15,740 nucleotides of DNA from an uncultured Acetatifactor sp. (lineage in GTDB: Bacteria; Bacillota; Clostridia; Lachnospirales; Lachnospiraceae), in the NCBI GenBank assembly GCA_910577185.1, contig CAJTLR010000065.1, forward strand, positions 4,680 through 20,419, read 5' to 3'. Shown here one piece after another: positions 1-7,685 of this stretch. The position numbers and the translations under genes were made by a program. Within the stretch, counting starts at the first letter, position 1, and each line of letters starts with the position of its first letter. The notes below the pieces were generated by a model. The model did not search any database, was not told the DNA's origin, and saw only the letters and a program-made list of their open reading frames with translations.

Positions 1-515
1 GCCAGACTCCTCAGTACAAAAAACAGCCCCAGAGACGCCGCAAGCTGCAGCGCCACCTGAAGCCAGATTCCTGCCGCCGGCTGATTTCCCAGCAGAAGAA
101 ACAAGCCGTGAAGCAACTGAATGTAAAAATAAACCGCCCCGTGTACTATCTGGGGAATCCTCTGCCCGGAAGCCACTTTGGCCGCCTCAAAATAAACGGA
201 ATTTTCTTCCCGGCTTCCGTTTATACGGAGCAGAATACCGGCCGCCAGCAGCGCCGCCGCCAGAAGAACCTCCAGAATCAGGAGCAGTCTCCTGTTTTTT
301 TCCGCAAAAAGAACCATTCCGCTTCCCGCCCGGTGAAGCAGGAAGACAACGCCTCCGGTCAGGGCAAGAAAAACCGCGGCAGTCAGGATTCCCCAGCCGG
401 AAGCAAGACCCAGACCCGCACAGTACATACCCCCCAGTCCTGCCAGGGCCGTGCTGACCATGAGTGTGTATCCAAGCCACACAACATAACTAAAGACATT
501 CTTTTTCCAGCTCAT
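1..515 (-). CDS. Polytopic membrane protein, 5' part only (possible GT-C type glycosyltransferase)
   Basis: An open frame runs from an ATG at 515 off the left edge of the window without a stop (171 residues seen). The start lies one base after the TGA of the upstream glycosyltransferase, so the two are almost certainly co-transcribed and translationally coupled. A nearer ATG at 520 overlaps that TGA but stops after two codons. The visible part is very hydrophobic, with probable membrane segments near residues 8-30, 41-62, 76-97, 127-142 and 147-168. The loop after the third segment (residues 99-126) has charged residues and the spacing seen in GT-C membrane glycosyltransferases, which use lipid-linked sugars. 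Pairing with a DPM1/GtrB-like enzyme, which makes such donors, fits that role. Seen: membrane protein, partial. Inferred: glycosyl transfer. It could equally be an uncharacterised membrane protein of a surface polysaccharide pathway. Confidence 0.6.
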   Translation of the reverse strand, partial: MSWKKNVFSYVVWLGYTLMVSTALAGLGGMYCAGLGLASGWGILTAAVFLALTGGVVFLLHRAGSGMVLFAEKNRRLLLILEVLLAAALLAAGILLRINGSREENSVYFEAAKVASGQRIPQIVHGAVYFYIQLLHGLFLLLGNQPAAGIWLQVALQLAASLGLFFVLRSL

Positions 516-516
516 C

Positions 517-1497
517 TCATTCCTTCCGGTTCTCCTGGGTTTCCCCGTGGGTCTGGGTCAGTATTTTCTCAATATTATAGCGCGGTCTGTTTTTCACTTC
601 AATATAGATCTTCCCGATATATTGCCCCACCATGCCGATGGCAAGCAGCTGCAGTCCACCCAGAAACCATATGGACAGAATCAGCGAAGTCCACCCTGCC
701 ACCACATGACCGGTAAAATAGGAAAACAGTGCGTACACCAGTGCAAGCAGGGATATGAAAATGATAAACATCCCCATTCCCAGTATCATGCTGATAGGTT
801 TGACGCTGAAAGAAGAAATGCCGTTAAAGGCCAGGGCCAGCATTTTCTTCAGGGGATATTTGGACTCTCCCGCCGCGCGTTCCTTCCTGTCATAATAGAC
901 ACAGTCTGTCTGATAGCCGATCAGGGGCATCATTCCCCGCAGGAAGAGATTGGTTTCCTTGTATTTTGAAAACTCCTGCACGGCGCGCTTTGACATCAGA
1001 CGGAAATCCGCATGATTATACACGGTTTTTACTCCCATAAGTCCCATGAGTTTATAAAAAGCCTGGGCGGAAGTGCGTTTGAAAAAAGTATCTGTCTTCC
1101 TTTCCTTCCTGACACCGTACACAATGTCGCTGCCGCCGTGGAATTTGTCAATCATTTCCTCGATGACAGATATATCGTCCTGCAGATCCGCATCAATGGA
1201 AATGGTTACGTCGCTCCTGTCCATGGCGGTAATCAGCCCTGCTGTCAGCGCAAACTGATGCCCCACATTGCCTGCAAGCTTGACGCCGTTCACCCTGGAA
1301 GGATATGCGGCATGTTCTGCCTCGATCAGTTCCCAGGTGCGGTCACGGCTTCCGTCGTCCACAAACAAAACAAAACTGTCTGCAGCGATTTTTTCTTTCC
1401 GGACCAGATCTTCCAGCACGCCGCGCAGCGCTTCCGAGGCAAGCTTCAGTACCTCCTCCTCATTATAACAAGGAACCACGATTGCCAATTTCTCCAT
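517..1497 (-). CDS. Family 2 glycosyltransferase, DPM1/GtrB-like, membrane anchored
   Basis: A 326-residue protein with an N-terminal GT-A domain and a C-terminal membrane anchor. The opening VVPCYNEEE (residues 7-15), VDDGSRDRT (46-54) and the metal/nucleotide-binding DADLQDD (102-108) are the signature of the DPM1/GtrB group of GT2. Two hydrophobic segments near 233-255 and 265-290 match the GtrB/YkcC/ArnC layout of two C-terminal helices. The family moves a sugar from a nucleotide donor to undecaprenyl phosphate on the cytoplasmic face; the sugar cannot be told from sequence. It lies 37 bases downstream of yebC and one base before the next membrane protein, so it looks like the third gene of a CNNM-yebC-GT2-membrane protein unit. 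Length is normal and no motif is missing. Confidence 0.92.
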   Translation of the reverse strand: MEKLAIVVPCYNEEEVLKLASEALRGVLEDLVRKEKIAADSFVLFVDDGSRDRTWELIEAEHAAYPSRVNGVKLAGNVGHQFALTAGLITAMDRSDVTISIDADLQDDISVIEEMIDKFHGGSDIVYGVRKERKTDTFFKRTSAQAFYKLMGLMGVKTVYNHADFRLMSKRAVQEFSKYKETNLFLRGMMPLIGYQTDCVYYDRKERAAGESKYPLKKMLALAFNGISSFSVKPISMILGMGMFIIFISLLALVYALFSYFTGHVVAGWTSLILSIWFLGGLQLLAIGMVGQYIGKIYIEVKNRPRYNIEKILTQTHGETQENRKE

Positions 1498-1534
1498 ACA
1501 CTATTCCTTTCTGCGGACCGGTCTTTCACGGGAC

Positions 1535-2263
1535 TTATTCGTCCCAGTTATGGTAAACAGCCTGCACATCATCATCATCATCCAGAAGGTCCAGTGTCTT
1601 CTGAAGATTCTTGACGGCAGTTTCATCGGTCAGTTCCACATAATTCTGCGGAATCATGGTAACTTCCGCACTCATCATGGGAATCCCGCCCTCTTCCAGC
1701 GTCTTGCGTACATCCTCAAACTGGTCGGGATCTGTCAGAACCTCATAGCTGTCCTCTTCCTCGTTGAAGTCTTCCGCACCTGCGTCAAGGGCCATCATCA
1801 TCAGGTCATCCGCTTCCAGCTCACATTCTTCCTTGTCGATGATAATCTGCCCTCTTCTGTCAAACATAAAGGAGACACATCCCGGCGTTCCCACATTGCC
1901 CTGGCCCTTTGTAAACGCGCTTCTCACATTGGCCGCGGTACGGTTTTTGTTGTCCGTGAGGGCATCCACAATAATGGCGATGCCGTTGGGCCCATAGCCT
2001 TCATACGTCACATATTCATAATTGACATTGCCCACATCCCCGGCAGCCTTTTTGATTCCCCTCTCAATGGTATCGTTCGGCATATTGTTGGCCTTTGCCT
2101 TGGCTACCACTGTGGCAAGCTTGAAATTGTTGTTGGGATCCGGCCCGCCTTCCTTCACCGCCACGGCGATTTCTCTTCCAATCAAGGTAAAAATCTTTCC
2201 CTTAGCCGCGTCATTTTTTTCCTTTTTATGCTTGATATTGGCAAATTTTGAATGTCCTGACAT
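1535..2263 (-). CDS. yebC: YebC/PmpR family protein (TACO1-like)
   Basis: A 242-residue protein of normal family length. It starts MSGHSKFANIKHKKEKNDAA, the highly conserved N-terminus of the YebC/PmpR/TACO1 family, followed by a conserved stretch including NNMPNDTIERGIKKA. The C-terminal half is acidic, with an Asp run near residues 228-232, as in other members. The family was long annotated as a DNA-binding transcriptional regulator; more recent work links members to translation, including relief of stalling at proline runs, so the older name should not be taken as proven function. The start ATG lies one base after the stop of the CNNM gene, which points to translational coupling. Confidence in the family is high and in the exact role low. 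Confidence 0.95.
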   Translation of the reverse strand: MSGHSKFANIKHKKEKNDAAKGKIFTLIGREIAVAVKEGGPDPNNNFKLATVVAKAKANNMPNDTIERGIKKAAGDVGNVNYEYVTYEGYGPNGIAIIVDALTDNKNRTAANVRSAFTKGQGNVGTPGCVSFMFDRRGQIIIDKEECELEADDLMMMALDAGAEDFNEEEDSYEVLTDPDQFEDVRKTLEEGGIPMMSAEVTMIPQNYVELTDETAVKNLQKTLDLLDDDDDVQAVYHNWDE

Positions 2264-2264
2264 T

Positions 2265-3656
2265 TTAATTCTCCTTCTTTCTTCCTTCTTCCTCCTCAGA
2301 GGCCGTATCTTCTTCCGGCAGCCTTGTCACAAGCACGCTCTGGATCATTTTGTTTTCCACGGACTGAATCTTAAAATGATAACCGGAAAAATCCAGGTCA
2401 AACTGTTCGTCCGGCTCCGGTATTTTATCCATCCTGGAAATCAGGAAACCGTTCAGGGTCTCAAATTCCTCATCTTCAAAAGAAATCCCGAAACGCTCTT
2501 CCAGTTCCTCCAGCGGTGTCATGCCTTCGATCAGATACTCGTCATTTCCTTTTTCTTCGATATGCTCACTGATCTCGTCATATTCATCCAGAATATTCCC
2601 CACGATCTCCTCCAGAATATCTTCCATGGCCACCAGTCCGTCCGTCTGTCCGTACTCATCCACCACAACCACCATCTGCTGTTTTCCGGCCTGCATCTCC
2701 CGGAACAGTTCGTCAATGTTCTTGGTCCTGTGGATAAAGACCGGCTCGCGCATCAGCCCTTCCAGTTCTTTCAGCGGCCTTTCCAGATATCCCGGCTCCG
2801 CGTGAAAACGCATGGCATCCTTCAGATGCAGGATACCGATAATGTGGTCGATATTCTCCTCATAGACAGGATAACGGCTGTTTTTGCCCTGTATCATAAA
2901 ATCCAGGGCTTCTTTCAGCGTCATTTCCGCGTCTATGGCCACCACATTGGTTCTGTGGGTCATGATATCCTGGGCTTCCTTGTCGCCAAATTCAAAAATA
3001 TTGGAGATCATCTCTGCTTCACTGGCCTGAATCACCCCCTGCTCATGCCCCTCATTTACCATATTGATGATTTCTTCCTCGGTCACGTCCGCATCGCCCG
3101 GATTGCCGTGAATCCCCAGCAGGCGCAGGACTCCCTTTGTGGTCACAATTACCAGCTTTGTAAACGGCGAAAAAAACTTTGTTACCACAAATACCGGTGT
3201 GACGCATAAATACGCCCACTTTCCGGGATTTCTCACCGCAACGGTTTTCGGCAGGAGAACCCCTATGGTAAGCGTTATGTACAAAAGCAATATTGTTGCA
3301 AGCACGGCAGCTGCAGCCACGATCACGCCTGCCGGCAGCGCTTCCAGCTTCAGCTGGCGTCTGGCCACAATCTCAAGCCCTTTTGACAGTGTCCCAAGCA
3401 GCAGGCTTAAGTTTGCCGCACCCATGATAACGTTTATCAGTGTTGTGATCAACTGTACGGTATTTTCATACTCTGTAGGATTACTGATGATTTCCCGCAA
3501 GCGGATTGACTTTCTGTCTTTCTCTTCCTCGGCCCTCCTTTCGATTTCTTTTTCGTTCAAAGAGCTGACGGCCGCTCCGAAGCCATAGAAAAACATGTCA
3601 ATGAAAAGTAACACTACATAGAAAATAATACTGGCAGTAGGCCCACCATCGTCCAT
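2265..3656 (-). CDS. CNNM/CorC (HlyC) family membrane protein with CBS pair
   Basis: With the start chosen here the product is 463 residues. Order of parts: an N-terminal CNNM (DUF21) membrane domain with about four hydrophobic segments (roughly residues 7-28, 66-95, 108-136 and 148-176), two CBS domains (roughly 225-285 and 300-355) and a C-terminal CorC_HlyC domain (about 370-445). Conserved pieces include NSRYPVYEENIDHIIGILHL in CBS1 and VVVDEYGQTDGLVAMEDILE in CBS2. The family is linked to magnesium or other cation export and resistance; the old name hemolysin is misleading. A longer frame opens at 3674, but its first codons (ATG GAG GAA AGG) are themselves the GGAGGAAAGG ribosome binding site for the ATG at 3656, so 3656 is preferred. 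It is the first gene behind the promoter at 3711-3739. Confidence 0.92.
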   Translation of the reverse strand: MDDGGPTASIIFYVVLLFIDMFFYGFGAAVSSLNEKEIERRAEEEKDRKSIRLREIISNPTEYENTVQLITTLINVIMGAANLSLLLGTLSKGLEIVARRQLKLEALPAGVIVAAAAVLATILLLYITLTIGVLLPKTVAVRNPGKWAYLCVTPVFVVTKFFSPFTKLVIVTTKGVLRLLGIHGNPGDADVTEEEIINMVNEGHEQGVIQASEAEMISNIFEFGDKEAQDIMTHRTNVVAIDAEMTLKEALDFMIQGKNSRYPVYEENIDHIIGILHLKDAMRFHAEPGYLERPLKELEGLMREPVFIHRTKNIDELFREMQAGKQQMVVVVDEYGQTDGLVAMEDILEEIVGNILDEYDEISEHIEEKGNDEYLIEGMTPLEELEERFGISFEDEEFETLNGFLISRMDKIPEPDEQFDLDFSGYHFKIQSVENKMIQSVLVTRLPEEDTASEEEEGRKKEN

Positions 3657-3710
3657 TTTGATCCTTTCCTCCAAACAATTTACTCACTGCTTTCACAGCA
3701 GTCTTTCATA

Positions 3711-3739
3711 AATATACCATTTTCAGGCCCGTTCGTCAA
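3711..3739 (-). promoter_or_regulatory. Sigma-A type promoter for the CNNM-yebC-GT2 unit
   Basis: Reading the minus strand, TTGACG (3734-3739) is followed after 17 bases by TATATT (3711-3716), one mismatch from consensus in each hexamer. It lies 55 bases upstream of the CNNM start. The leader between them contains a short hairpin, ACTGCT-GTGAA-AGCAGT (3686-3702), before the GGAGG site. This separates the operon from the upstream mazF gene. Confidence 0.7.
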
Positions 3740-3792
3740 GAACCGGCCCGAATCGTTTCTTTGTCTTTTGTCCGCCGGGAACCTCTATTTCC

Positions 3793-4134
3793 TTATGTAT
3801 CCAGTTCCAGGCTGACCATCAGCGCCCTGTTCACCCTTCTCATAATATCTCCGTCCAGATGACAGACCTTATCCTTGAGACGCTTTTTGTCAATCGTCCG
3901 AAGCTGCTCCAGCAGCACCACGGAATCCTTATCCATATCATACAGCGTGGCATTCAGTTCAATGTGGGTAGGCAGCTTCGCCTTGTTCATCTTAGAGGTG
4001 ATCGCAGCGCAGATGACCGTGGGACTGTGCTTGTTTCCGACATCGTTCTGTATGATCAGTACAGGCCTGATGCCTCCCTGCTCTGAACCGATCACCGGTC
4101 TCAGATCTGCGTAATAAACATCTCCTCTTCTCAT
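3793..4134 (-). CDS. mazF: MazF/PemK family endoribonuclease (toxin)
   Basis: A 113-residue protein of the usual MazF/EndoA length. It opens MRRGDVYYADLRPVIGSEQG and continues GGIRPVLIIQND, the conserved loop of the fold; Arg23 and Thr46 (in AAIT) stand where the catalytic Arg and Thr of Bacillus MazF lie. The family cuts single-stranded RNA at short specific sequences. A longer frame opens at 4170, but GGAGG four bases before the ATG at 4134 and the family N-terminus both favour the shorter form. In Bacillus the gene follows its antitoxin and alr; here it follows nnr with a 265-base gap, and I find no antitoxin-sized frame in that gap. Whether an antitoxin lies elsewhere cannot be judged from this window. 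Confidence 0.93.
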   Translation of the reverse strand: MRRGDVYYADLRPVIGSEQGGIRPVLIIQNDVGNKHSPTVICAAITSKMNKAKLPTHIELNATLYDMDKDSVVLLEQLRTIDKKRLKDKVCHLDGDIMRRVNRALMVSLELDT

Positions 4135-4313
4135 TTTACCTCCAAATCCATCTTGATTCCCGCGTACCATGAAGCATATGGGCCTGCCGGCGCGCGTTCC
4201 TGCCGGAAAACGGCCCGCAGCGGGATTTTAATTTATGCATTTGTAGGATAGTTTTGCCAGTTTTCCGGAAGTTATTCAATCCCCCTTTATCATATGAATC
4301 AAATTCTCAAAAT

Positions 4314-4360
4314 GTGCCTGGGGTGTGTATGAAAAGTGCTTTCAGACACACCCCAGGCAC
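4314..4360. repeat. 47-base palindromic element between nnr and mazF (candidate terminator)
   Basis: The arms GTGCCTGGGGTGTGT (4314-4328) and ACACACCCCAGGCAC (4346-4360) are perfectly complementary over 15 bases. After one A/G mismatch a further 5-bp stem TGAAA/TTTCA follows, closed by a five-base loop. It begins 40 bases after the nnr stop in the direction of transcription and is followed there only by ATTTTGAG, a weak T tract, so it could end nnr transcription or protect the mRNA 3' end. It shares the 12-mer TTTCAGACACAC (4340-4351) with a second palindromic element near rex (7474-7485), which suggests a dispersed REP-like family rather than a simple terminator. Structure is certain; role is inferred. 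Confidence 0.8.
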
Positions 4361-4399
4361 CGGCCCGTGCTTTTGGCAAAGAACCGCGGCAGAACCTTT

Positions 4400-5902
4400 C
4401 TACCAGGGAATCTGATCCCGCCGTGCCGCAAGGGCAATATTTTCTGCAATATCCCCGGCCATGCAGGCATATTCTCCTTTTCTGGCTGCCGCCAGATCTC
4501 CCGCCCTGGCATGGAGATATACACCCACCGATGCCGCGTTAAAGCCTCTCATCCCCTGGGCCATGAGACCGGCGATAATGCCTGCCAGCACATCCCCGCT
4601 TCCCGCCGTGGCCATCCCGCTGTTACCGTTCAGGTTCATGCAGACAGCCCCTTCTTCCCCGCAGATATAGGTCCTTGCGTCTTTTGCCGCCACCACCGCA
4701 TGGAAGGCACGGGCCAGCGCCCTGCCGGCAGAGGGCAGGTCTGACTTACATTCAGCCGTGCTTTTTCCCAGAAGCCCGGCCAGTTCTTTTACATGAGGGG
4801 TGAGTATGATATCCCTGCCTTTTCCCCCCTGGGCCGCCAGCAGATTTCCCAGCTCCCGGTTTTGCGCCAGCAGGTTCAGGCCGTCCGCATCTGCCAGAAG
4901 GGGCTTTCTTCCTTCCCGGATCATTTTGTCCAGACAGAACAGCGCCGCCTTGTCTTTTCCGAGTCCCGGCCCTATTGCCAGAATGTCCGCCCATTCCAGG
5001 GATTCTTTCAGGCTCTCCGCATTGCCCAGGAGCGCCTCCGGCACCGACTGCTGCAGGATGCTGCGGTTTTCCGGCGACGTGATGACCTTTACCATCCCCG
5101 CGCCGGTCCTATAGGCCGCCCTGGCAGCCAGAACAGCCGCACCGGCCATGTTCAGGCTGCCCGCAGTCAGAAGAAGCTTTCCGAAGGTAGCCTTGTTACC
5201 GCCCGGGTCCCGTTTCGGCATCAGAACGGACACTTCCTCGTCGTAGGCAAACATTTCCGGTTCCTGCCCGAAAAAGCCAAGATCCGAAATCCCAATGTCC
5301 GCCGTAAGGATTTCTCCCGCCGCCTCACATCCGGGATACATCACCAGTCCCTTTTTGCAGAAACCGAAAGTCACCGTGGCGTCCGCCTTCACGGCACATC
5401 CCCATATTTTTCCCGTATCGGAGTCCACACCGCTGGGCAGGTCAAGCGCCAGTTTCCAGCCCGGCAGCCGGTTGAAACATTCCACCGCCCCGGCATACGC
5501 TCCCGAAACTTCCCGGGAAAGTCCCACGCCGAACAGGCCGTCCAGCAGCACATCATATTCCTGCCGCCCGGGTGTCTCCGTGAATTCCACCGGGTATTTT
5601 TCCAGGATTTCCATCTGGCGTACCCACTGGACGGAAGCTTTTTGCCGGTCTCCCACACACCAGACCTCCACCCTGCAGCCTTTTTCTGTCAGAAGTCTTG
5701 CGGCCGCCAGGGCATCGCCGCCGTTATTGCCCATGCCCGCCATGACAAGCACATGTGCTCCCGCCGTTTTGCAATGCGCATATGCAGTTTCCGCGGCCGC
5801 CAGGGCTGCCCTCTCCATGAGAACACATGCCGGAATCCCGATTTTTTCTATGGTGTTGCTGTCATAAAGGCGCATCTCTGCCGCCGACACAAGATATTTC
5901 AT
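4400..5902 (-). CDS. nnr: Bifunctional NAD(P)H-hydrate epimerase / ADP-dependent NAD(P)H-hydrate dehydratase
   Basis: A 500-residue protein of normal length for the fused YjeF/CARKD enzyme. The N-terminal epimerase domain (about 1-215) has GMGNNGGDALAAARLL (56-71), the LLDGLFGVG loop with Asp121 and DLPSGVD (154-160). The C-terminal dehydratase domain (about 225-500) has the ribokinase-like features GPGLG (311-315), LADADGLN (336-343), TPHVKEL (368-374) and GSGDVLAGIIAG (434-445). Together the two activities repair hydrated NADH and NADPH in the cytoplasm: the epimerase interconverts R and S forms and the dehydratase restores the S form using ADP. The start is preceded by GAGGG at short spacing. 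In many clostridia this gene lies near acpS, alr and mazF; here only mazF follows. It lies 74 bases downstream of the coiled-coil gene, probably in the rex-led transcript. Confidence 0.96.
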   Translation of the reverse strand: MKYLVSAAEMRLYDSNTIEKIGIPACVLMERAALAAAETAYAHCKTAGAHVLVMAGMGNNGGDALAAARLLTEKGCRVEVWCVGDRQKASVQWVRQMEILEKYPVEFTETPGRQEYDVLLDGLFGVGLSREVSGAYAGAVECFNRLPGWKLALDLPSGVDSDTGKIWGCAVKADATVTFGFCKKGLVMYPGCEAAGEILTADIGISDLGFFGQEPEMFAYDEEVSVLMPKRDPGGNKATFGKLLLTAGSLNMAGAAVLAARAAYRTGAGMVKVITSPENRSILQQSVPEALLGNAESLKESLEWADILAIGPGLGKDKAALFCLDKMIREGRKPLLADADGLNLLAQNRELGNLLAAQGGKGRDIILTPHVKELAGLLGKSTAECKSDLPSAGRALARAFHAVVAAKDARTYICGEEGAVCMNLNGNSGMATAGSGDVLAGIIAGLMAQGMRGFNAASVGVYLHARAGDLAAARKGEYACMAGDIAENIALAARRDQIPW

Positions 5903-5976
5903 AAAACCCTCTTTCCCCCAAATGTCATATCGTACAGACCCAAAGCTTTCCGCATCCCCTTCCGGCGCCGTGCAGG

Positions 5977-6603
5977 TTACTGCTCCTCCATTTCTTCCGA
6001 ATCATGCTGCATGTCAAATATATCGATCACTTCCGCCCCGAACACATCATGCATATAAGAATATATGGTCTGGTTCCGCTGCTCCATCTCCTGCTTCCTG
6101 ATCAGGCGTTTTTTCAGTTCCACACGGATCTCCGTTATCCACTGTTCGGTTTCCTGAATCATTTCCTTATTTTCTTTCATGGTGTCATAACAGCAGTCCA
6201 TGGTGGCCAGCATCAGCTGAAAATTTGCCTCCTCGATCTGCTTGGGCAAATCCAGCAGTTCGTCCTGTCTTGCTTCCAGCCGCTCGTTACATTCTTCCAC
6301 CAGCTTCTTGTTCTGCTCTGTCTTCTGGGCATTGTCAGAATCCCCTTCTGCCTCTTCCATCATGGAGACAATCTCGCCCATCAGCTTCTTTTTCAGTCTC
6401 TTGATGTCCTTTATTTCGTTATTCAGCCTGCCCTGCTGCTTCAAAAGCGTGTTCAGCTGTTCTTCCAGGCCGGACACTTCCTGTCTTGCCTCCTGCGTCA
6501 AAAGCTGATACCATTTATTATCCAAAGTAAGAACGGGAATTTTCTTCCCCTCCAGCGCCCGGACATAAGTCTCCTTCTGGCGTCCGCTGCCTTTCTGTCT
6601 CAT
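5977..6603 (-). CDS. Conserved-looking coiled-coil protein of unknown function
   Basis: A 208-residue protein that I do not recognise as a named family. It is strongly charged and rich in Glu, Lys and Gln, with long heptad-like stretches around residues 38-85 and 95-130 and again 140-178, so an extended coiled coil is likely. It has no signal peptide and no membrane segment. The N-terminus is basic (MRQKGSGRQKETYVRALEGK) and the C-terminus is acidic (MQHDSEEMEEQ). Codon use resembles its neighbours and the frame is free of stops in a region where no other strand carries a better candidate. GGGAGG stands 12 bases before the ATG, a wide spacing. It sits between rex and nnr on the same strand, so a link to redox cofactor housekeeping is possible but unproven. 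Confidence 0.8.
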   Translation of the reverse strand: MRQKGSGRQKETYVRALEGKKIPVLTLDNKWYQLLTQEARQEVSGLEEQLNTLLKQQGRLNNEIKDIKRLKKKLMGEIVSMMEEAEGDSDNAQKTEQNKKLVEECNERLEARQDELLDLPKQIEEANFQLMLATMDCCYDTMKENKEMIQETEQWITEIRVELKKRLIRKQEMEQRNQTIYSYMHDVFGAEVIDIFDMQHDSEEMEEQ

Positions 6604-6736
6604 CTGCTATGTACACCTCCCTGTTTCAGTTCCCTTATGCGCATGTTCCCGGCGCGGTACGCACCTCCATGCCTCCCTGGGTCCAAATGGCACAAGGTAT
6701 ATTCCCATGCTTTCTTCCGCATCCCCTGCAGAAATC

Positions 6737-7375
6737 TCATCTCTTTTTCTCCCATTCCCGGATATTATAGGATAATTTCATGAGGCTGTCCGAAAGATGG
6801 ACATTTTCCACCTGAATCCCCTCCGGTACATTCAAGTCCACATGGGCAAAATTCCAGATGGCCCGGATTCCGTTCTGTACCAGTTTTTCCGCCACTGATA
6901 CCGCGCCGGCTTTCGGAATCGTCAGCACCGCAATATCAATGTCATTGTCACGGATAAATCCCTCCATCTCCTCCATGGGCATCACTTTTACCCCGCGCAC
7001 TTCCATGCCCAGCAGTTCCGGCTTCTGGTCAAACATACCGCGGAAAATAAAGCCCCTTCTCTCAAAGTTCAGATAATTTCCCAGGGCACGCCCTAAATTT
7101 CCCGCCCCGATTATGATAAAATGATGCTGTCTGTCCAGTCCCAGGATTTTGCCGATTTCATTGTACAGGTATTCTACATTGTAGCCATAGCCCTGCTGTC
7201 CGAAACCGCCAAAATTATTGAAATCCTGCCTGATCTGGGATGCCGTCACTTTCATCAGCTCGCTCAGGTCCTGGGACGATACCCGTTCCACTCCCCTGCC
7301 TTTGAGTTCCCCGAGATAACGGAAATATCTGGGAAGGCGGCCCACAACAGCTTGTGAAATTTCCTTTTCTTCCAA
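6737..7375 (-). CDS. rex: Redox-sensing transcriptional repressor Rex
   Basis: A 212-residue protein of normal Rex length. The N-terminal winged helix (about 8-75) carries TASQIRQDFNNFGGFGQQGY (44-63), and the Rossmann domain carries GAGNLGRALGNY (90-101) with Asp117 at the end of the second strand where NADH-binding Rex proteins have it. The C-terminus (NVHLSDSLMKLSYNIREWEK) is the domain-swapped helix region. Rex senses the NADH/NAD+ ratio and represses fermentative and respiratory genes when NADH is low. The start is a TTG at 7375, fixed by GGAGG eight bases upstream and by the family N-terminus; no ATG fits. It lies divergent from an ABC-F gene, recalling the rex (ydiH) and ydiF neighbourhood of Bacillus subtilis. 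Confidence 0.97.
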   Translation of the reverse strand: MEEKEISQAVVGRLPRYFRYLGELKGRGVERVSSQDLSELMKVTASQIRQDFNNFGGFGQQGYGYNVEYLYNEIGKILGLDRQHHFIIIGAGNLGRALGNYLNFERRGFIFRGMFDQKPELLGMEVRGVKVMPMEEMEGFIRDNDIDIAVLTIPKAGAVSVAEKLVQNGIRAIWNFAHVDLNVPEGIQVENVHLSDSLMKLSYNIREWEKKR

Positions 7376-7423
7376 TTTTATTACCTCCGCCCGTGCCGCA
7401 AAGCACCTTTATGCATCGGTTCC

Positions 7424-7485
7424 GCGTCAGAACGTGTCTGACTTTGACGCATGCCAGTCTGACAGAAAGCATTTTTCAGACACAC
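7424..7485. repeat. Imperfect palindromic element upstream of rex
   Basis: Nested inverted repeats: GCGTCA (7424-7429) pairs with TGACGC (7445-7450), and GTGTCTGA (7434-7441) pairs with TCAGACAC (7476-7483). These pairings exclude each other in part. The 12-mer TTTCAGACACAC (7474-7485) recurs exactly in the palindrome after nnr (4340-4351). It lies in the 5' region of rex, so it may fold in the rex leader or bind a protein. A member of a dispersed palindromic family is the simplest reading. Confidence 0.5.
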
Positions 7486-7515
7486 TCCGGGCCGAACCGT
7501 CAGCTTTACATTATA

Positions 7516-7685
7516 ATGCCACGAATATGGACTTTTTTTATCATGATTTCAAACCAATCATGATAGGATGGCCATTCGGCCTCTCCATGCCATGAATATG
7601 GACTTTTTTATCATGATTTCAAACCAATCATGATAGGATGGCCATTCGGCCTCTCCATGCCACGAATATGGACTTATTTTATCAT
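7516..7685. repeat. 70/71-base direct tandem repeat, two full copies plus a partial third
   Basis: Copy 1 is 7516-7586 (71 bases), copy 2 is 7587-7656 (70 bases) and a third, broken copy is 7657-7685. Copies 1 and 2 differ only by one base (CACG against CATG) and by a T run of seven against six. Each full copy holds a perfect inverted repeat, TATCATGATT-N7-AATCATGATA (7539-7565 and 7609-7635), and a small GGCC-ATTC-GGCC hairpin. The T run precedes the hairpin on the plus strand and becomes an A run after it on the minus strand, so neither strand reads as an intrinsic terminator. A TATAAT on the minus strand (7510-7515) abuts copy 1 on the rex side, with no recognisable -35, so the repeats could be operators for rex. 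From 7686 to 7841 I see no further structure. Confidence 0.9.

Noticed and set aside
187..480. 97-residue minus-strand frame rich in Gly and Arg
   Set aside because: It is an out-of-frame shadow of the membrane protein gene that runs from 515 off the left edge.
7539..7635. Tandem-repeat hairpins as intrinsic terminators
   Set aside because: The T run lies before the hairpin on the plus strand and appears as an A run after it on the minus strand, so neither direction has hairpin plus T tract.
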